This document shows, in pieces, positions 19,584-27,549 of a stretch of 64,000 nucleotides of DNA. The notes under the pieces were generated by a model, which saw nothing but the letters and a program-made list of their open reading frames with translations, was not told where the DNA came from and searched no databases. Every line of letters starts with the position of its first letter. The first letter of the stretch is position 1. A program made the translations under genes and the position numbers. This stretch comes from Pseudooceanicola algae (GTDB taxonomy: Bacteria; Pseudomonadota; Alphaproteobacteria; Rhodobacterales; Rhodobacteraceae): NCBI RefSeq assembly GCF_003590145.2, contig NZ_CP060436.1:1584001-1648000 (forward strand). Direction: 5' to 3'.

Positions 19584-20102
19584 TCAGTTCAGTCCGACCC
19601 CCATTCCGAGCGTGGCAAGGGTCATCGGCGCGACCTCCCACAGCAGGGCGCGTTGACGGCACAGGGCGGCGCGCAGGCACAGGGCGCCAGCGAAGGCCGC
19701 ATAGGCCGCCAGTGCCAGAACGGTCAGGATCAGATAGCTTTCGGCAAGGGCGGGCAGCAGCAATCGGGTGATCCCCGCAGGCGTCACCAGGGGGATGGCC
19801 GCCGCACCGCACAGCCCTGCTCCGTTCAGCACGAAAAGCGCCACCAGAACCCCGGCCATGGTCAGGTGCGAAGCCGCCCGGTGGGCGCATAACGCCGGGG
19901 CCGCGCCGCGCAGCGCCCCCGGCGCGATGGCCACCAGCACCCCCGCCCCCAGCACCAGCCCGACCAGACCGCAGGTCATCGCCACACCCATGGCCGCCAG
20001 CGCCAGCAGCGCCTCGACCCGCTGGCGGCGCGACCCGGTCACGAGGCAGGCACAGGTGCCCAAGGCGGCAAGCCCAAGCAGGCTCAGGTGATATGGCGAC
20101 AT
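19584..20102 (-). CDS. Small integral membrane protein of unknown function
   Basis: A 172-residue hydrophobic protein with about five to six membrane segments rich in Ala, Leu and Gly. It has a central CAHRAASHLTMAG stretch with two His and a Met, and seven cysteines, which is unusual for a membrane protein of this size. I do not recognise the family. It starts 21 bases after the amine-oxidase stop and precedes tctC, so it may assist the copper enzyme (for example metal handling) or be a transport accessory. Both ideas are inference. Confidence 0.65.
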   Translation of the reverse strand: MSPYHLSLLGLAALGTCACLVTGSRRQRVEALLALAAMGVAMTCGLVGLVLGAGVLVAIAPGALRGAAPALCAHRAASHLTMAGVLVALFVLNGAGLCGAAAIPLVTPAGITRLLLPALAESYLILTVLALAAYAAFAGALCLRAALCRQRALLWEVAPMTLATLGMGVGLN

Positions 20103-20123
20103 GGCTGCGACCCCGGCCCGCGA

Positions 20124-22091
20124 TCACTCGGCCGCGGCCTTGTTGGACCGGCAGCACTGGGCGCCGTTGGGGTCCTTGGGCAGATCAAGCGTCGGGTTGC
20201 GGTCAAAGAAGTTCTCGGGCCGCAGCTTGAAGCCCGCATAATCCACCGGCATCACCGGCCAGTCTTCGCTGCGCGGGAAATGGGTCAGCCCGAAGCTGTG
20301 CCAAACGACGATATCCTCGCCATCCACGTTGCGGTTCCCGGCGGCATAGGCCGGCAGCCCCGCCCCGCCCGGATGCTGGTTCGGCGTATAGCCCGCCGCC
20401 CAGAGTTCATCGCGGTCGAACTGCGTGACCCAGAGCGATCTGGTCGCGAAACCCGCCCGCTGGGTAATCGAGGCCGCCTCGTCCGCCAGCAGCAGCGGCA
20501 GCCCCTCGGGGGCCAGCACATAGGCGGTGGGCTCTCCGACATGGTTCGTCGCCTCGGCCGAGGAAATCCGCCAGACCCGGCCCAGGTCGTTGCGCGCCAC
20601 ACGTTGCGCATCGCCTTCGGTTGTCAGGCGCGTGATCTGGCGGGTAAAGGCATTGCCGACCGGGTTGCCCGCGCCCATCGGCACGCGTTTCACGTCGATC
20701 TCGTCGACCTGGTTGCGCAGCCCGTCGATGGCGAAATCCAGCCGCGCCGAGAACAGGTGCTGGTGTTGCGGCGCGCCCAGACGCGGCGACAGTTCGGTCG
20801 CCCATTCGTAGTCGCCTTCCGGGCGGCCAGAGGTAAAGACGATGCCGGTCGCCTTGCACTCCATCTCGATCTTGCCGTCGAGATAGAAGTACCAATAGAA
20901 ACCGTAGTCGTAGTTCCCGACCGTGACGAAGAAGGACACCACCAGCCGACGCTGGCGGCGCACCTCGACCCGGCCCGAGAAGATATCCGTGTGTTTCCAG
21001 ATTGTTCCGAAGTCTTCTTCGTGGATGCAGATCGCGTTCTTGATCTCGACCGGGTTGCAGAAATCATCCACCACCGTCGCATCGACATAATGGATCTCGC
21101 CCAAGCAATCACAGCCAAGCACCAGCGAATTGGCCAGCCGCCCGAACTGATATTCCCCGGCGTCGAAATAGTTCTGCCATTCGTGGGTCGGTTGCGGTTC
21201 TCCGTAGGGCACCACCATTTCCGACACCGAGGCGCGGTTGAGGATCGAACGCTGGCGATCCCCGTCCCGGAACGAGATATCGTGCAGGGTCAGCCCCTCG
21301 CGGCCATTGAAGCCGACGCGGATCGACCACTTCTCCCAGTCCAGCACGTTGTCCTTCATGGTAAAGGACGCGCCCTCGGGTTGGGTGATGTTGAGCGGCT
21401 TCATCGTCTCGCGCGGCACGATGGCGGGGTCAAGGTAATCGCCCGTCTCCTCCGGCACATGCAGGTAACCGGTATCCACGAAACGCAGCACCCTGTGATC
21501 GCTCAGATCGACATGGCAGACGATGCCTTCGATCGGATGCGCCCACAGCTCATGGATCGCGTTTTCATCCGGCGCGTAGAAGCTGAGGACCCGCAACATG
21601 CGGCGTCCGACCTCGTCCTCGTCTCCGAAGACACCGGCGGACAGCGGGCAGCAGAACACCTTGTCCAGATCGGTGATGCCACGTTTCGCCAACGCCTCGA
21701 CGAAACGCGGATCGGCTTTGCAGATCTCTTCGGCGGCGACGTAATCTTCGTCCAGAACCGGGCCCCAGCCGTCCTTTGCCGGATCAAGCGCGCGGCTGTG
21801 GATGACCTTGCCCGCCGGGATATCCACGACGATCTCTGTCACCTTGCGGGCCGTGACATCGGTGACCAGCACGCCGATTTCACGCGGCACCGGGGCGCCG
21901 GCGGTGAAGCCCGCAAGGGTGTCGCGGCTGGGTTCGCGCAGCATGACATAGGAATAGCGCTGGCTGTCCCCGCCGTGTCCGGCCGCCAGAAGGACCTCTT
22001 TCAGGCGCAGGATTTCCGCGGCCGCGATCGGGTCCAGCGGGTGCTGCACCGCTGCGGTTGCGGCTGTCTGTTCCGGGGCTGCGTCGCTCAT
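20124..22091 (-). CDS. tynA: Copper-containing primary-amine oxidase (TPQ enzyme)
   Basis: A 655-residue copper amine oxidase that converts primary amines to aldehydes with release of ammonia and peroxide. The cofactor tyrosine is Tyr394 in VGNYDYGF, the precursor of topaquinone. The catalytic base is Asp310 in YFDAGEYQ. Copper ligands are the HQH of APQHQHLFSARLD and the His of LTHFPRSEDWPVMP. ATG 22091 is chosen because GAAGGA lies upstream and the N-terminus then matches the family. No signal peptide is seen, so it is probably cytoplasmic like the Arthrobacter enzymes and unlike periplasmic E. coli TynA. An AraC regulator gene lies upstream. Confidence 0.94.
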   Translation of the reverse strand: MSDAAPEQTAATAAVQHPLDPIAAAEILRLKEVLLAAGHGGDSQRYSYVMLREPSRDTLAGFTAGAPVPREIGVLVTDVTARKVTEIVVDIPAGKVIHSRALDPAKDGWGPVLDEDYVAAEEICKADPRFVEALAKRGITDLDKVFCCPLSAGVFGDEDEVGRRMLRVLSFYAPDENAIHELWAHPIEGIVCHVDLSDHRVLRFVDTGYLHVPEETGDYLDPAIVPRETMKPLNITQPEGASFTMKDNVLDWEKWSIRVGFNGREGLTLHDISFRDGDRQRSILNRASVSEMVVPYGEPQPTHEWQNYFDAGEYQFGRLANSLVLGCDCLGEIHYVDATVVDDFCNPVEIKNAICIHEEDFGTIWKHTDIFSGRVEVRRQRRLVVSFFVTVGNYDYGFYWYFYLDGKIEMECKATGIVFTSGRPEGDYEWATELSPRLGAPQHQHLFSARLDFAIDGLRNQVDEIDVKRVPMGAGNPVGNAFTRQITRLTTEGDAQRVARNDLGRVWRISSAEATNHVGEPTAYVLAPEGLPLLLADEAASITQRAGFATRSLWVTQFDRDELWAAGYTPNQHPGGAGLPAYAAGNRNVDGEDIVVWHSFGLTHFPRSEDWPVMPVDYAGFKLRPENFFDRNPTLDLPKDPNGAQCCRSNKAAAE

Positions 22092-22159
22092 TCGTCCATC
22101 CTTCGGTCGGTGTTTCCAAAAGGCTTTCAGACCGCGCCCCGGCGCAGCCATTGCCATCG

Positions 22160-22217
22160 GCGCCAAGTGTTCGATAATTTGCGCCAAACAGCCCGGAAAC
22201 GTCAGAAATCGGCGCCA
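22160..22217. promoter_or_regulatory. Helically phased GCGCCA repeats upstream of the amine oxidase
   Basis: The 254-base gap between the AraC gene and the amine oxidase holds three direct copies of GCGCCA at 22160, 22181 and 22212, spaced 21 and 31 bases. These spacings are close to two and three helical turns. The longer contexts are CGGCGCCAA, TGCGCCAAA and CGGCGCCAG. They lie about 70-125 bases before the start codon, a usual place for AraC-family activator sites. Confidence 0.4.
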
Positions 22218-22345
22218 GAGCCCCCGGTCTGCGCCCTGCAACGGAAATGCGGTTTTTCGGATGCCGGTTTTCTGACCCGGTTTGACCTGCCCATGCGGCA
22301 TTCGGCAGCAGGCTGAAAAGCCCCCTTGCCGAAGTTGCCCCCTGC

Positions 22346-23371
22346 CTAGCCCCGATTCTCTTTCGACGGTGCCTGTCCCGTCCAGCCGCGATAGGCCCGC
22401 CAGAAGACCGTGCCATCGGAATACCCCAGCGCCTGTGCCATGGCCTTGAGGCTGCCCGAGCGCGTGCCGAGATGGGTTTCCACGATCTGCTGACGATGCG
22501 CGCGGACGATCTGGCGCAACGATGTGCCTTCGGCCGCCAACCGCCGTTGCAGGCTGCGCGGGGCCTGACCCAGTTCGCGCGCGATACTGTTCAGGTCGAC
22601 GGGGCGCTGACCCAGGTTGCGGCTGACCACCAGCAGCACCTGGTCGGCCATGGTCGCCTCCGGATCCTGCGCCAGCACCAGGTCGGCGACGTGATGTTCG
22701 ATGAGACCGATCAGGGCCATATCCTCGACCCGGTGATGCCGGTCGAGGCCCTCTTCGCTGAACAGGATGCGATTGGCGCTTTGCCCGAACAGCACGGGCG
22801 CGCCGAAGATCCGTTCCAGAAGATCGGGACGCGCCGAAGGGGCATGGGTGAAATGGACCTCTTCGGGGGACCAGCGCGGATCAAAGGACATCCGCATCAG
22901 CCGACAGAGGCCGGAAAGGGAAAATTCCGCGTCCTGCGGCAGGCCCGTGACCCCCGGCGACTGGATCTGGTAGGTGAAGCCCAGCCAGGTCCCGGCCTCG
23001 GTCAATTTCATCTCGGTCGCGCTTTGCAGGGCGGAAAGGCTGTCGTGAAATCGCTGCAGGCCACGTCGCGCCGTCGAGGATTGCAGCATCAGCAGGCCCG
23101 TCGGACCCAGGTCCGCCGGGTTGATCCGCGCCCCGATGCGCGCGCCCAGCACCGGGTCCCGCGCCTGGCGGGCGGCGTCTTCGAAGACCTGAAGGTAGGC
23201 GGAGAGGGCGATGACCTCGTAAGGGTCCTGCACGCGCTGCGGGTCCAGCCCGTTGCGCCGCAGGATGCCGGATATTGCCGCGACGTTGCCGTCGAAATGC
23301 CGGATGATCGGCGCCAGAGCGGCCGCCCGCAGGACGGGATGGCGAAGGCTGTCGGCTGAGGATGGGGGCAT
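22346..23371 (-). CDS. AraC family regulator with arabinose-binding-like N-terminal domain
   Basis: A 341-residue regulator. Residues about 20-210 match the N-terminal domain found in OruR/ArgR-type AraC proteins (PIIRHFDGNVAAISGILRRN). Residues about 240-335 hold the two helix-turn-helix motifs (NSIARELGQAPRSLQRRLA, then KAMAQALGYSDGTVFWRAY). ATG 23371 is preferred over the longer frame because homologous N-termini begin near here. It is just upstream of the amine oxidase on the same strand and probably activates it when an amine or aldehyde is present, in the manner of FeaR (inference). Confidence 0.88.
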   Translation of the reverse strand: MPPSSADSLRHPVLRAAALAPIIRHFDGNVAAISGILRRNGLDPQRVQDPYEVIALSAYLQVFEDAARQARDPVLGARIGARINPADLGPTGLLMLQSSTARRGLQRFHDSLSALQSATEMKLTEAGTWLGFTYQIQSPGVTGLPQDAEFSLSGLCRLMRMSFDPRWSPEEVHFTHAPSARPDLLERIFGAPVLFGQSANRILFSEEGLDRHHRVEDMALIGLIEHHVADLVLAQDPEATMADQVLLVVSRNLGQRPVDLNSIARELGQAPRSLQRRLAAEGTSLRQIVRAHRQQIVETHLGTRSGSLKAMAQALGYSDGTVFWRAYRGWTGQAPSKENRG

Positions 23372-23444
23372 GGCGCGGGGTTCCGTTTGCAGGTGGCCCA
23401 AGTATCGACTGCCCGCGCGCCCCCCGCAACCGGGCCGAGTTCCC

Positions 23445-23462
23445 CTTGACCGGCAGGTCAAG
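23445..23462. promoter_or_regulatory. Inverted repeat upstream of the AraC gene
   Basis: CTTGACC-GGCA-GGTCAAG is a perfect 7-bp inverted repeat in the 105-base gap between the RpiR stop and the AraC start. It could be an operator or a small hairpin ending rpiR transcription. No T run follows, which favours an operator. Confidence 0.4.
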
Positions 23463-23476
23463 CGCGGAGCACAGGA

Positions 23477-24343
23477 TCAGAACAGCTTCATCTTGTGCGA
23501 CATGCGCCGCCAGTCCCGCATCCGGGTCGAGACATCCCAGGGGCCATTGGTCGCCGTGGCATGGACCAGCAGGCTGAGCGCCGCGTTCAGCCCGATGATG
23601 GATTCCAGGAACAACCCGGTCTTGGAGGGCACGTTGATCACCGCATCCGTGATCTCATGCGCCCAGTGGCAATATTCATCTGTCACGACCACGACCGACC
23701 GCCCCTGTTCGCGGGCCAACCGCGCGATGACCTCGCTTTCGGCCGCATAGGGAATGACGTCGATGATGACGACGCAGCCCGGCGCGCCCTCTTCCGGATC
23801 GAGCCATTCGGACATCATGCTGTCATGCCCGGACAGGAAGCGCACGCGGGGCCGGGCCAGCGCCAGGCGCCGGGCCATGTCTTCGGCCAGCCCCCGCACG
23901 GTCTGAAAGCCGGTGACATAGACTTCGCTGGCCGTGGTCAGCCTGGCTTCGGCAGCCTTGAAGGCAGGGCTGTTCATCTTGGAATAGACGGTGCGGACGC
24001 TGAGAAGCTCGGCGCTCATCTGGTCCTGCCAGTCCGGGGTCAGTTCTGCCCCTTCCTCGGGCAGGCTTTCGCCGGTCACCGAATAGCGGTGCCGCAGCAT
24101 GGCCTTGAAGTCCTTCATCCCCGCGCAATCGAACCGGCGCAGCATCCGGCCCACCGTGATCTCGGCCACACCGGCCTTTTCGGCGATGGATTTGCCGGTC
24201 TCGAAGGAAATCGAATGCAGGTTCAGCAAAAAGTACTGTGCAACCTTTGCCTCTTGCCTGGGCAAATCGGTCAGTCCCTCTTCGATTTTGCGCACGAATT
24301 CATCAAGCGGCGAGTTCGAATAGGAGGCAAAGCCCTGAGACAT
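23477..24343 (-). CDS. MurR/RpiR family transcriptional regulator with SIS domain
   Basis: A 288-residue regulator. The N-terminal RpiR helix-turn-helix is seen in KVAQYFLLNLHSISFETGKS and in VAEITVGRMLRRFDCAGMKD. The C-terminal SIS domain (about 130-260) contains VYVTGFQTVRGLAEDMARRL and VVIDVIPYA. RpiR proteins usually bind a phosphosugar through the SIS domain, though several control amine or amino acid transport genes. It is divergent from the polyamine-type transporter operon at 24453, its likely target. Confidence 0.9.
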   Translation of the reverse strand: MSQGFASYSNSPLDEFVRKIEEGLTDLPRQEAKVAQYFLLNLHSISFETGKSIAEKAGVAEITVGRMLRRFDCAGMKDFKAMLRHRYSVTGESLPEEGAELTPDWQDQMSAELLSVRTVYSKMNSPAFKAAEARLTTASEVYVTGFQTVRGLAEDMARRLALARPRVRFLSGHDSMMSEWLDPEEGAPGCVVIIDVIPYAAESEVIARLAREQGRSVVVVTDEYCHWAHEITDAVINVPSKTGLFLESIIGLNAALSLLVHATATNGPWDVSTRMRDWRRMSHKMKLF

Positions 24344-24374
24344 GCGGTTCCCCCCGATGACAGAAAACTAACAT

Positions 24375-24405
24375 TTGACGAAAATGACAGTAACGCATCA
24401 TTTTC
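24375..24405. promoter_or_regulatory. Promoter and RpiR-type inverted repeat in the divergent region
   Basis: GAAAATGA (24380-24387) and TCATTTTC (24398-24405) form a perfect 8-bp inverted repeat with a 10-base spacer, and GAAA/TTTC half-sites are typical of RpiR operators. TTGACG at 24375-24380 is a good -35 element reading toward the potD-like gene. A matching -10 would overlap the second arm, so a bound dimer would block the promoter. Confidence 0.5.
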
Positions 24406-24452
24406 ACGACTCAAGAAGAAACGACAAAGCCACCCCAGGGGAGATCTCTGCC

Positions 24453-25478
24453 ATGAAGACCCATCATCTGTTGCTGACCACCGCGCTGGCGCTGACGCCA
24501 CTGACCGCCGCCGCGCAGGAAACACTGTCGCTTTACAATTGGGGCGACTACATCAACCCCGCCGTGCTCGAGGCCTTTACCGAGGAAACCGGGATCGCGG
24601 TGACGCTGGACGTCTACGGCTCCAACGAAGAGATGCTGGCCAAGATCCAGGCCGGCGCCACGGGATACGACATCGTCTTCCCCTCGGTGCACATGCACGA
24701 CATCATGTTCCAGCTCGGCCTGCTGGCGAAAACCGATATCGGCAGCGCGCCGGGCTTCGAAAACATCGATCCGCAGTTCATCCGCGCCGCGACCGACCCG
24801 GATGCGGAATACTGCCTGCCCTATGCCTGGGGCAATGTCGGGATCTTCTACAACAAGGCGCTGGCCGGCGATATCACCGGCTGGGAGGACTTCTTTGCGC
24901 TTGGCGAAGAGGGCAAGAAGATCACCCTGCTGGACGATCTGCGCGAAACCATCGGCATCGGCCTGATCATGAACGGCAACTCGGTGAACTCGACCGATCC
25001 CGACCAGATCACTGCGGCGGCCGATTACATCATCGACCATATCAGTGGCGTCACGGCCTTTACCTATGACTCGGCCCCTCAGGTGATCTCGGGCGATGTC
25101 GCGGCGGCGCATTGGTACGTCGGCTCCAACCTCTATGTCTCGGAGCATCCCGACGAGGTCGGCTACATCATCCCCAAGGAAGGCGCCACGATGTATCAGG
25201 AAGACATCTGCGTGCTGGCTTCGGCCCCCAACATGGAAAATGCGAAGACGTTCCTCGAATTCTACCTGAAGCCGGAAATCGCCGCGATGAATGTCGAGCA
25301 GCAGATGAACGGCACGCCGAACCTGCCTGCCAAGGCGCTGATCCCGGCCGAAATCGCCGAGAACGAGTCGATCTATCCGCCGCAGGACGTGATGGAAAAC
25401 CTGCAGCTTTTCGAAGATCTGGGGCGTGATCTGGCGCTTTACAACGCCGAATGGACGCGGATCAAGACCGCCCAGTAA
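24453..25478 (+). CDS. potD: Polyamine-type ABC transporter substrate-binding protein (PotD/PotF-like)
   Basis: A 341-residue periplasmic binding protein. ATG 24453 has an AGGGGAG ribosome site and gives a clean signal peptide (MKTHHLLLTTALALTPLTAAAQ). The mature start TLSLYNWGDYINPAVLEAF is the classic PotD/PotF opening, and the aromatic and acidic residues of that fold (YGSNEEMLAKIQAG, YCLPYAWGNVGI) are present. It is first in an operon with potA, potB, potC and a DmpA peptidase. Ligands in the family are putrescine, spermidine and related amines or opines; the exact one is unknown. Confidence 0.92.
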   Translation: MKTHHLLLTTALALTPLTAAAQETLSLYNWGDYINPAVLEAFTEETGIAVTLDVYGSNEEMLAKIQAGATGYDIVFPSVHMHDIMFQLGLLAKTDIGSAPGFENIDPQFIRAATDPDAEYCLPYAWGNVGIFYNKALAGDITGWEDFFALGEEGKKITLLDDLRETIGIGLIMNGNSVNSTDPDQITAAADYIIDHISGVTAFTYDSAPQVISGDVAAAHWYVGSNLYVSEHPDEVGYIIPKEGATMYQEDICVLASAPNMENAKTFLEFYLKPEIAAMNVEQQMNGTPNLPAKALIPAEIAENESIYPPQDVMENLQLFEDLGRDLALYNAEWTRIKTAQ

Positions 25479-25511
25479 GCCCGGCCAGTAAGCCCGGCCA
25501 GTAAGCCCGCC
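25473..25511. repeat. Three tandem 13-bp repeats spanning the potD stop codon
   Basis: CAGTAAGCCCGGC occurs three times head to tail (25473, 25486, 25499; the third ends CGCC). The first copy contains the real TAA stop of the binding-protein gene and the other two repeat it downstream. This looks like slipped-strand duplication of the gene end. Confidence 0.7.
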
Positions 25512-25530
25512 CGGCAAGCGATACCACTTC

Positions 25531-25558
25531 GGGGCGCGGGGGATCTTTCCCGCGCCCC
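25531..25558 (+). other. Stem-loop between the potD-like and potA-like genes
   Basis: GGGGCGCGGG and CCCGCGCCCC form a perfect 10-bp stem around the 8-base loop GGATCTTT, 53 bases after the binding-protein stop and 40 before the ATPase start. There is no T run. It may protect the upstream message or partly attenuate transcription. Confidence 0.65.
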
Positions 25559-25597
25559 GCCCGGCCTGAGACAGACCCGGCAACAGGACATCAGACC

Positions 25598-26662
25598 ATG
25601 ACCGCTCCGCTAGAGATCATTGACGCCTGCAAGGCGTTCCGAACGCCCGAAGGCAGCGTGATGACCGCGCTCGACCATGTGTCGCTGAAGCTGTCGCGCG
25701 CCGAATTCGTCACCCTTCTGGGGCCTTCGGGCTGTGGCAAGACCACCCTTTTACGCGCCATCAGCGGATTCGAGACGCTGGATGCGGGCGATGTGCTGAT
25801 CGACGGCATGGCGGTGACGCAAAAGCCCGCGCATCGCCGTCCCGTCAACACCGTCTTTCAACGCTACGCCCTGTTCGGCCACATGAGCGTTGGCCGCAAT
25901 GTCGGCTATGCGCTGGAACTGGCGGGCAAGGACAAGCGCGCGATCCGCGCCCGCGTGGCGGAACTGCTGGAACTGGTCGGCCTGTCGGGGCTGGAAAAGC
26001 GCAGCATCGGCCAGCTGTCGGGCGGACAGCAGCAACGCGTCGCCCTGGCTCGCGCCCTTGCCGGGCAGCCCAAGCTGCTGTTGCTGGACGAACCGCTTTC
26101 GGCGCTCGACAAGAACCTGCGCCAGAAGATGCAGCAGGAGCTGAAGGCGATCCAGCGCGAACTGGGCATCGGTTTCGTCTTCGTCACCCATGACCAGGAA
26201 GAGGCGCTGACCATGTCGGACCGCATCGCGGTGCTGGCCGGCGGGCGCATTCAGCAGATCGGCGCGCCCGGCGATCTTTACCAGACGCCGGCGAACCTGT
26301 TCACCGCCGAGTTCCTTGGTGAAAGCAATCTGCTGCCCGTGACCCTGGACGGCGCCCGCGCCAGCCTGTCCGATGGTCAGACCTTCGATGCACCCCGTGC
26401 CCCCGGCGCGGCAACCCTGCTGCTGCGCCCCGAAGCGCTGAGCCTTGCGCCCCCCGCCGGTCCCGCCCTGACCTTCGAAGGCACGATGCGCGAGACATTC
26501 TATACCGGCAAGGATCACCAGATCGCCTTTGACAGCCCGGACTTCGGCCCGATGCAGGCGCTGCTGCGGTCCGGCCCCGCCCTGCCCAGGATCGGTGCGC
26601 CGGTGACGCTGCATGCCCCGACCCAAGGGCTGCACCTGATCGACGCCACGGTGCCCGCATGA
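25598..26662 (+). CDS. potA: Polyamine-type ABC transporter ATPase (PotA-like)
   Basis: A 354-residue ABC ATPase with Walker A GPSGCGKTT near residue 40, Q-loop TVFQRYALFGHM, signature LSGGQQQRVALARAL, Walker B LLLLDEPLSALDKNLR and a C-terminal TOBE-like regulatory domain (LLLRPEALSLA). These features place it in the PotA/FbpC subgroup. It overlaps the following permease gene by four bases. Confidence 0.93.
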   Translation: MTAPLEIIDACKAFRTPEGSVMTALDHVSLKLSRAEFVTLLGPSGCGKTTLLRAISGFETLDAGDVLIDGMAVTQKPAHRRPVNTVFQRYALFGHMSVGRNVGYALELAGKDKRAIRARVAELLELVGLSGLEKRSIGQLSGGQQQRVALARALAGQPKLLLLDEPLSALDKNLRQKMQQELKAIQRELGIGFVFVTHDQEEALTMSDRIAVLAGGRIQQIGAPGDLYQTPANLFTAEFLGESNLLPVTLDGARASLSDGQTFDAPRAPGAATLLLRPEALSLAPPAGPALTFEGTMRETFYTGKDHQIAFDSPDFGPMQALLRSGPALPRIGAPVTLHAPTQGLHLIDATVPA

Positions 26663-27549
26663 GCCTTGCCCGCCGCAAATTGCTCAGCCTGATTGCCCTT
26701 CTGGGCGGGCCGACCCTGTTCCTGCTGGTCTTCTTCTTCTGCCCGCTGCTGATCATGGTGATCTACAGCTTTCTGGAACCCGGCCTTTACGGCGGCGTGG
26801 TCTGGAACTTTTTCCACCTGAACTACGGCCGCATCCTCGGCTGGGCCGACACGCGCTATGAAAAGTTCGACCCGGTCTTTCTGATGATCTTCCTGCGCTC
26901 GATCCGGCTGGCCGGGCTGACGGTGCTGACCAGTTTGCTGATCAGCTATCCGGCGGCCTTCTGGATTGCGCGCATGCGCCCCGCGCGACGGGATTTCACG
27001 ATCTTTCTCGTGACGTTGCCGTTCTTTGTCAGCCTGATCGTGCGGCTGTTTGCATGGGTGCTGATCCTGCGGCCCACCGGGTTCCTGAACCAGGGCCTGA
27101 TGGGGCTGGGCCTGACCCGCGCCCCGGTCGAGTTCCTCTATACCGATTTCGCCGTCATCCTCGGCATGACCTATGTCTTCATCCCCTTCATGTTCCTGCC
27201 GCTTTACGGCGCCATCGAAAAGCTGGACATGGCCCAGATCGAAGCCTCGGCGGATCTGGGGGCGACGCGGGTGCAGACCTTCGTCAAGGTCATCCTGCCC
27301 GCGACCACGCCGGGAATTCTTGGCGGGGCGATCATCACCTTCATCCCCGCGCTCGGCAATTTCATCGTGCCCTCGGTGCTGGGCGGGGCCAAGGTGCTGA
27401 TGATCGGCAACCTGATCGAACAGCAGTTCCTGTCGGCCCGCAACTGGCCCTTCGGCGCGGCGCTGTCGATGATGGTCATGGCCGCGGTTCTTGTCCTGCT
27501 TGTGCTGCAATTGCGCCTTGCCCGCGCCCGCCGGGAGGTCCGGACATGA
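26659..27549 (+). CDS. potB: Polyamine-type ABC transporter permease (PotB-like)
   Basis: A 296-residue inner-membrane permease with six hydrophobic segments. The cytoplasmic EAA loop reads IEASADLGATRVQTFVKVIL, as in PotB/PotH. It starts within the potA stop (ATGA) and ends within the potC start (ATGA), a translationally coupled trio. Confidence 0.92.
   Translation: MSLARRKLLSLIALLGGPTLFLLVFFFCPLLIMVIYSFLEPGLYGGVVWNFFHLNYGRILGWADTRYEKFDPVFLMIFLRSIRLAGLTVLTSLLISYPAAFWIARMRPARRDFTIFLVTLPFFVSLIVRLFAWVLILRPTGFLNQGLMGLGLTRAPVEFLYTDFAVILGMTYVFIPFMFLPLYGAIEKLDMAQIEASADLGATRVQTFVKVILPATTPGILGGAIITFIPALGNFIVPSVLGGAKVLMIGNLIEQQFLSARNWPFGAALSMMVMAAVLVLLVLQLRLARARREVRT

Noticed and set aside
20088-22316. 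A 742-codon plus-strand frame over the amine oxidase
   Set aside because: It is a shadow of the oxidase gene, which has all catalytic residues; the antisense product shows no motifs.
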